This document shows positions 15,514 through 17,830 of a stretch of DNA of 17,830 nt, one piece after another. The stretch comes from Gammaproteobacteria bacterium (GTDB taxonomy: Bacteria > Pseudomonadota > Gammaproteobacteria > Arenicellales > DRJH01), in assembly GCA_011052285.1 (NCBI GenBank), contig DRJH01000443.1, forward strand, positions 1 through 17,830. The letters are read 5' to 3'. Made by a program: the position numbers and the translations under genes. The first letter of the stretch is position 1. The number at the start of each line of letters is the position of its first letter. A model generated the notes under the pieces. It was given only the letters and a program-made list of their open reading frames with translations, ran no database searches and had not been told where the DNA came from.

Positions 15514-16536
15514 ATGAACCTGGCTCGTTTCCCTCGTGTACATTTGGCACACTTGCCAACACCGTTGGAGTATCTGACTAATTTGACAAAAGCGCTGAAT
15601 GGCCCCGAGATCTGGATCAAACGTGATGATTGTACCGGCTTGTCAAGCGGTGGCAACAAAACACGCAAGCTGGAGTTTCTTCTGGGTGAAGCGGCCGAGC
15701 AAGGTGCTGACATTATCTTGACCCAGGGTGCGACACAATCAAACCACGCCCGGCAGACAGCAGCGGCTGCGGCTCATATGGGCATGGATTGCCATCTGCT
15801 ATTGGAAGACCGTACCGGCAAGACCGATCCGGACTATACGAGCAATGGTAATGTGTTACTTGATCAATTGCATGGCGCCAGCATTGAACACCGCCCGCTG
15901 AGCCCGGATCTCAATACCGAGCTCGAAAAGGTTGCCGACCGATTGCGCAGCGAGGGCCGTAAACCCTATGTGGTGCCTGGTGGTGGTTCCAACCCGACCG
16001 GAGCATTGGGTTATGTCAACGCCGCCATGGAACTCGTTACACAAGCCAATGACATGGGTCTGTGTATCGATCATGTGGTTCACGCAACTGGCAGTTGCGG
16101 TACCCAGGCAGGTCTCGTTACCGGACTTTACGGCATGAACAGTGGTATTCCGTTATTGGGTATAGGGGTACGGGCACCAAGGCAGCAGCAGGAAGATAAT
16201 GTCTTCAAGCTGACTTGTGCCACTGCTGAAAAATGTGGTTGTCCAGGGGTCGTGAAACGCGAAGACGTGGTGGCAAATTGTGATTATGTCGGCCCCGGCT
16301 ATGGCTTCCCGGCACCAAGTACGATTGAGGCCATCAAACTGTTAGCCCGTACCGATGCCATTCTTCTTGACCCGGTGTATTCCGGCAAAGGTATGGCCGG
16401 ACTCATTGATCTGGTCAGGAAAGGTTTTTTCAGTAAAGGACAAAATATCGTCTTTCTCCATACCGGTGGTTCGGCTGGCCTCTTTGGTTATGTGGATAAT
16501 TTTGGCTATCGTGAGGCAGCAGCTGCAACAGCTTGA
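15514..16536 (+). CDS. cuyA: CuyA-like L-cysteate sulfo-lyase (D-cysteine desulfhydrase family)
   Basis: 340-aa PLP enzyme of fold type II, in the ACC deaminase/D-cysteine desulfhydrase family. The PLP lysine is K49 in SSGGNKTRKLEFL, and QGATQSNHARQTAAAAA (71-87) carries the residues that hold the carboxylate and act on the substrate. Family blocks VPGGGSNPTGALGYVNAAMEL, HATGSCGTQAGL and LLDPVYSGKGMAGLIDLVRKG are complete. The DDCTGLSSGGNKTRKLE and GATQSNHAR variants look like CuyA, which cleaves L-cysteate to pyruvate, ammonium and sulfite, more than DcyD. The two are close, so the substrate is inferred. ATG 15514 has GGAGA 10 bases upstream. Its stop overlaps the next ATG by one base (TGATG), implying coupled translation with the aminotransferase. 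Confidence 0.78.
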   Translation: MNLARFPRVHLAHLPTPLEYLTNLTKALNGPEIWIKRDDCTGLSSGGNKTRKLEFLLGEAAEQGADIILTQGATQSNHARQTAAAAAHMGMDCHLLLEDRTGKTDPDYTSNGNVLLDQLHGASIEHRPLSPDLNTELEKVADRLRSEGRKPYVVPGGGSNPTGALGYVNAAMELVTQANDMGLCIDHVVHATGSCGTQAGLVTGLYGMNSGIPLLGIGVRAPRQQQEDNVFKLTCATAEKCGCPGVVKREDVVANCDYVGPGYGFPAPSTIEAIKLLARTDAILLDPVYSGKGMAGLIDLVRKGFFSKGQNIVFLHTGGSAGLFGYVDNFGYREAAAATA

Positions 16537-17786
16537 TGAAGAGTATGGAACTGACATTCACCGGCAGCTTTACCCAGCAGGAACCGATTCCATCCGAGGC
16601 GATTGCCAGGGCGACTGAGGTATTGCAGGGTGGTCGACTGCACCGCTATAACACCGTCGAAGGTGAAACCGCCGAGGCGGCGTTATTGGAGTCGGAATTT
16701 CGGGATTATATGGGTTCCCGTTACTGTTTGGCGGTGGCTTCGGGGGGCTACGCGCTAACCACAGCCCTGCGAGCCAGTGGTCTGCAGCAAGGCACAGCGG
16801 TGCTGACCAACGCCTTCACTCTTTCGCCGGTGCCCGGCGCGATCGTGGCTGCAGGCGGCAAACCTGTGCTGGTAGACGTAACCGAAGATCTGGTCATTGA
16901 TCTCAATCATTTGTCCATTCAAATCGCGACAAGTGGTGCACGACTGCTGCTGTTATCACATATGCGTGGTCATATCGTGGATATGGAGGCGCTGATGGTA
17001 TTGTGTAATCGCGAGTCTGTTACCGTGATCGAGGATTGTGCGCATACCATGGGAGCCGCCTGGAATGGGGTGAAATCGGGCCGGTTTGGTCTGGCCGGAT
17101 GTTATTCGACCCAAACCTATAAACATCTCAACTCTGGTGAAGGCGGTTTGATCGTATCAGATGACCCCAAATTCATGGCACGGGCCACGATCTTGTCGGG
17201 TTCCTATATGTTGTATGATCACCACCCGGCCGGGCCGCCAGCGGAGATCTTTACTGATATCCGGCTGAGCACCCCCAATTGTTCAGGGCGTATGGATAAT
17301 CTACGCGCGTCCATTTTGCGACCACAGTTAGCCCGGCTGGGAGCAAACTGCGCCCGTTGGAACGCACGTTATTGTGCCGTTGCAGCAGAATTGAATAATG
17401 TGCCGGGTATTCGTTTGCCGCAACGCCCTGAAAAGGAACAGTTTGTTGCCAGCTCAATACAATTTCTGGTTTCCGAATTGGATCCTGCAACCATCACAGA
17501 TTTTCTTTCCCATTGCGGCAAACGAGGTGTCGAGCTCAAATGGTTTGGTGCATCGGAGCCGATTGCATTTACCAGTCGTTATCAAAGCTGGGGGTATATC
17601 GACCCGCCGTCGTTGCCAACGACCGATGCCGTACTCGACAAGCTCTGTGATATGCGTTTGCCACTCACATTTTCGCTTGATGACTGCAGTTTGATTGGTG
17701 CGATAATCCGCGACTGTGTCTTGGCCACTCGTGAGTCAATTGTCGACGGTGCAATTCATGTAGACAAATCTTCCGGTGATCCATGA
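16536..17786 (+). CDS. DegT/DnrJ/EryC1/StrS-family PLP aminotransferase
   Basis: 416 aa from ATG 16536, which shares its A with the cuyA-like stop; the frame is open one codon earlier to a TTG, and ATG 16545 is another option. Fold type I PLP enzyme. Visible are the cofactor-binding VASGGYALTTAL (67-78), IEDCAH with D167, and the Schiff-base lysine K196 in STQTYKHLNSGEGGLIV. Typical members aminate keto-sugars for cell-surface or antibiotic sugars, but no sugar-nucleotide genes lie nearby. Tight coupling to a CuyA-like lyase suggests a sulfonate substrate, for example sulfopyruvate to cysteate, or interconversion of a keto-sulfonate and an amino-sulfonate. That is inference. It overlaps the next gene by 4 bases (ATGA). 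Confidence 0.85.
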   Translation: MKSMELTFTGSFTQQEPIPSEAIARATEVLQGGRLHRYNTVEGETAEAALLESEFRDYMGSRYCLAVASGGYALTTALRASGLQQGTAVLTNAFTLSPVPGAIVAAGGKPVLVDVTEDLVIDLNHLSIQIATSGARLLLLSHMRGHIVDMEALMVLCNRESVTVIEDCAHTMGAAWNGVKSGRFGLAGCYSTQTYKHLNSGEGGLIVSDDPKFMARATILSGSYMLYDHHPAGPPAEIFTDIRLSTPNCSGRMDNLRASILRPQLARLGANCARWNARYCAVAAELNNVPGIRLPQRPEKEQFVASSIQFLVSELDPATITDFLSHCGKRGVELKWFGASEPIAFTSRYQSWGYIDPPSLPTTDAVLDKLCDMRLPLTFSLDDCSLIGAIIRDCVLATRESIVDGAIHVDKSSGDP

Positions 17787-17830
17787 TGGCAACTGGCAAA
17801 CCGACCATTGGCATTTTGGGTGGTATGGGA
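17783..17830 (+). CDS. Aspartate/glutamate racemase-like protein, N-terminus only
   Basis: Only 16 codons are in the window (MMATGKPTIGILGGMG). The K-x-IGILGGMG opening is the typical N-terminal strand and loop of the Asp/Glu/hydantoin racemase superfamily, especially aspartate racemases. ATG 17783 overlaps the aminotransferase stop by 4 bases, so it is the third gene of the cuyA operon. Cysteate is aspartate with a sulfonate in place of the side-chain carboxylate, so a cysteate racemase role is plausible. The active-site cysteines lie outside the window, and the identification rests on a short motif. Confidence 0.6.
   Translation, partial: MMATGKPTIGILGGMG

Noticed and set aside
1..17830. 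CRISPR arrays, insertion sequences, transposases or integrases
   Set aside because: I saw no regularly spaced repeats, transposase motifs, terminal inverted repeats or integrase genes anywhere in the window.

Overview
The window looks like a chromosomal segment of a gammaproteobacterium with moderate GC content. The evidence is an Rsd/AlgQ-type sigma-factor-binding protein, exonuclease I (SbcB), an RluB-type pseudouridine synthase and an MsrP/MsrQ pair. The genus cannot be fixed from the sequence alone. Many marine or sediment gammaproteobacteria would fit, and the organosulfonate genes point the same way.

Left part (1-10870), mostly housekeeping. The + strand carries the 3' end of rluB, overlapped by an endonuclease III-like DNA glycosylase with an odd C-terminus. 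These are followed by an Rsd/AlgQ regulator and sbcB. A minus-strand GGDEF/EAL protein with a degenerate GGDEF site and a + strand small membrane protein of the DUF6524 type come next. On the minus strand lie the msrP-msrQ methionine-sulfoxide repair pair and then an Atm1-type ABC exporter whose ribosome site lies in a hairpin. A BktB-type thiolase (minus) and a tRNA-Ser(GGA) (plus) close this part.

Right part (11058-17830), an accessory-looking catabolic locus beginning just past the tRNA-Ser. On the minus strand, in transcription order, are a histidinol-dehydrogenase homologue resembling sulfopropanediol dehydrogenase HpsN, a possible 47-aa ORF, a LysR regulator and an FMN-dependent L-2-hydroxyacid dehydrogenase. 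Diverging across an 800-bp AT-rich spacer, the plus strand carries a CuyA-like L-cysteate sulfo-lyase, a DegT-family aminotransferase overlapping it by 1 base, and the first codons of an aspartate/glutamate-racemase-like protein overlapping by 4 bases.

How the right part may work together (inference): the enzymes can be laid out as a route from a C3 sulfonate to central metabolism. HpsN-like would oxidise (R)-2,3-dihydroxypropane-1-sulfonate (DHPS) to (R)-sulfolactate. The flavoprotein would oxidise that to sulfopyruvate, and an aminotransferase would give L-cysteate. CuyA would split L-cysteate to pyruvate, ammonium and sulfite, and the racemase could bring in D-cysteate. A competing reading is catabolism of cysteinolate, an amino alcohol sulfonate, by HisD-type oxidation to cysteate, racemisation and CuyA cleavage. 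The DegT enzyme, the racemase and the FMN enzyme are the least expected parts and make this the most interesting piece of the window.
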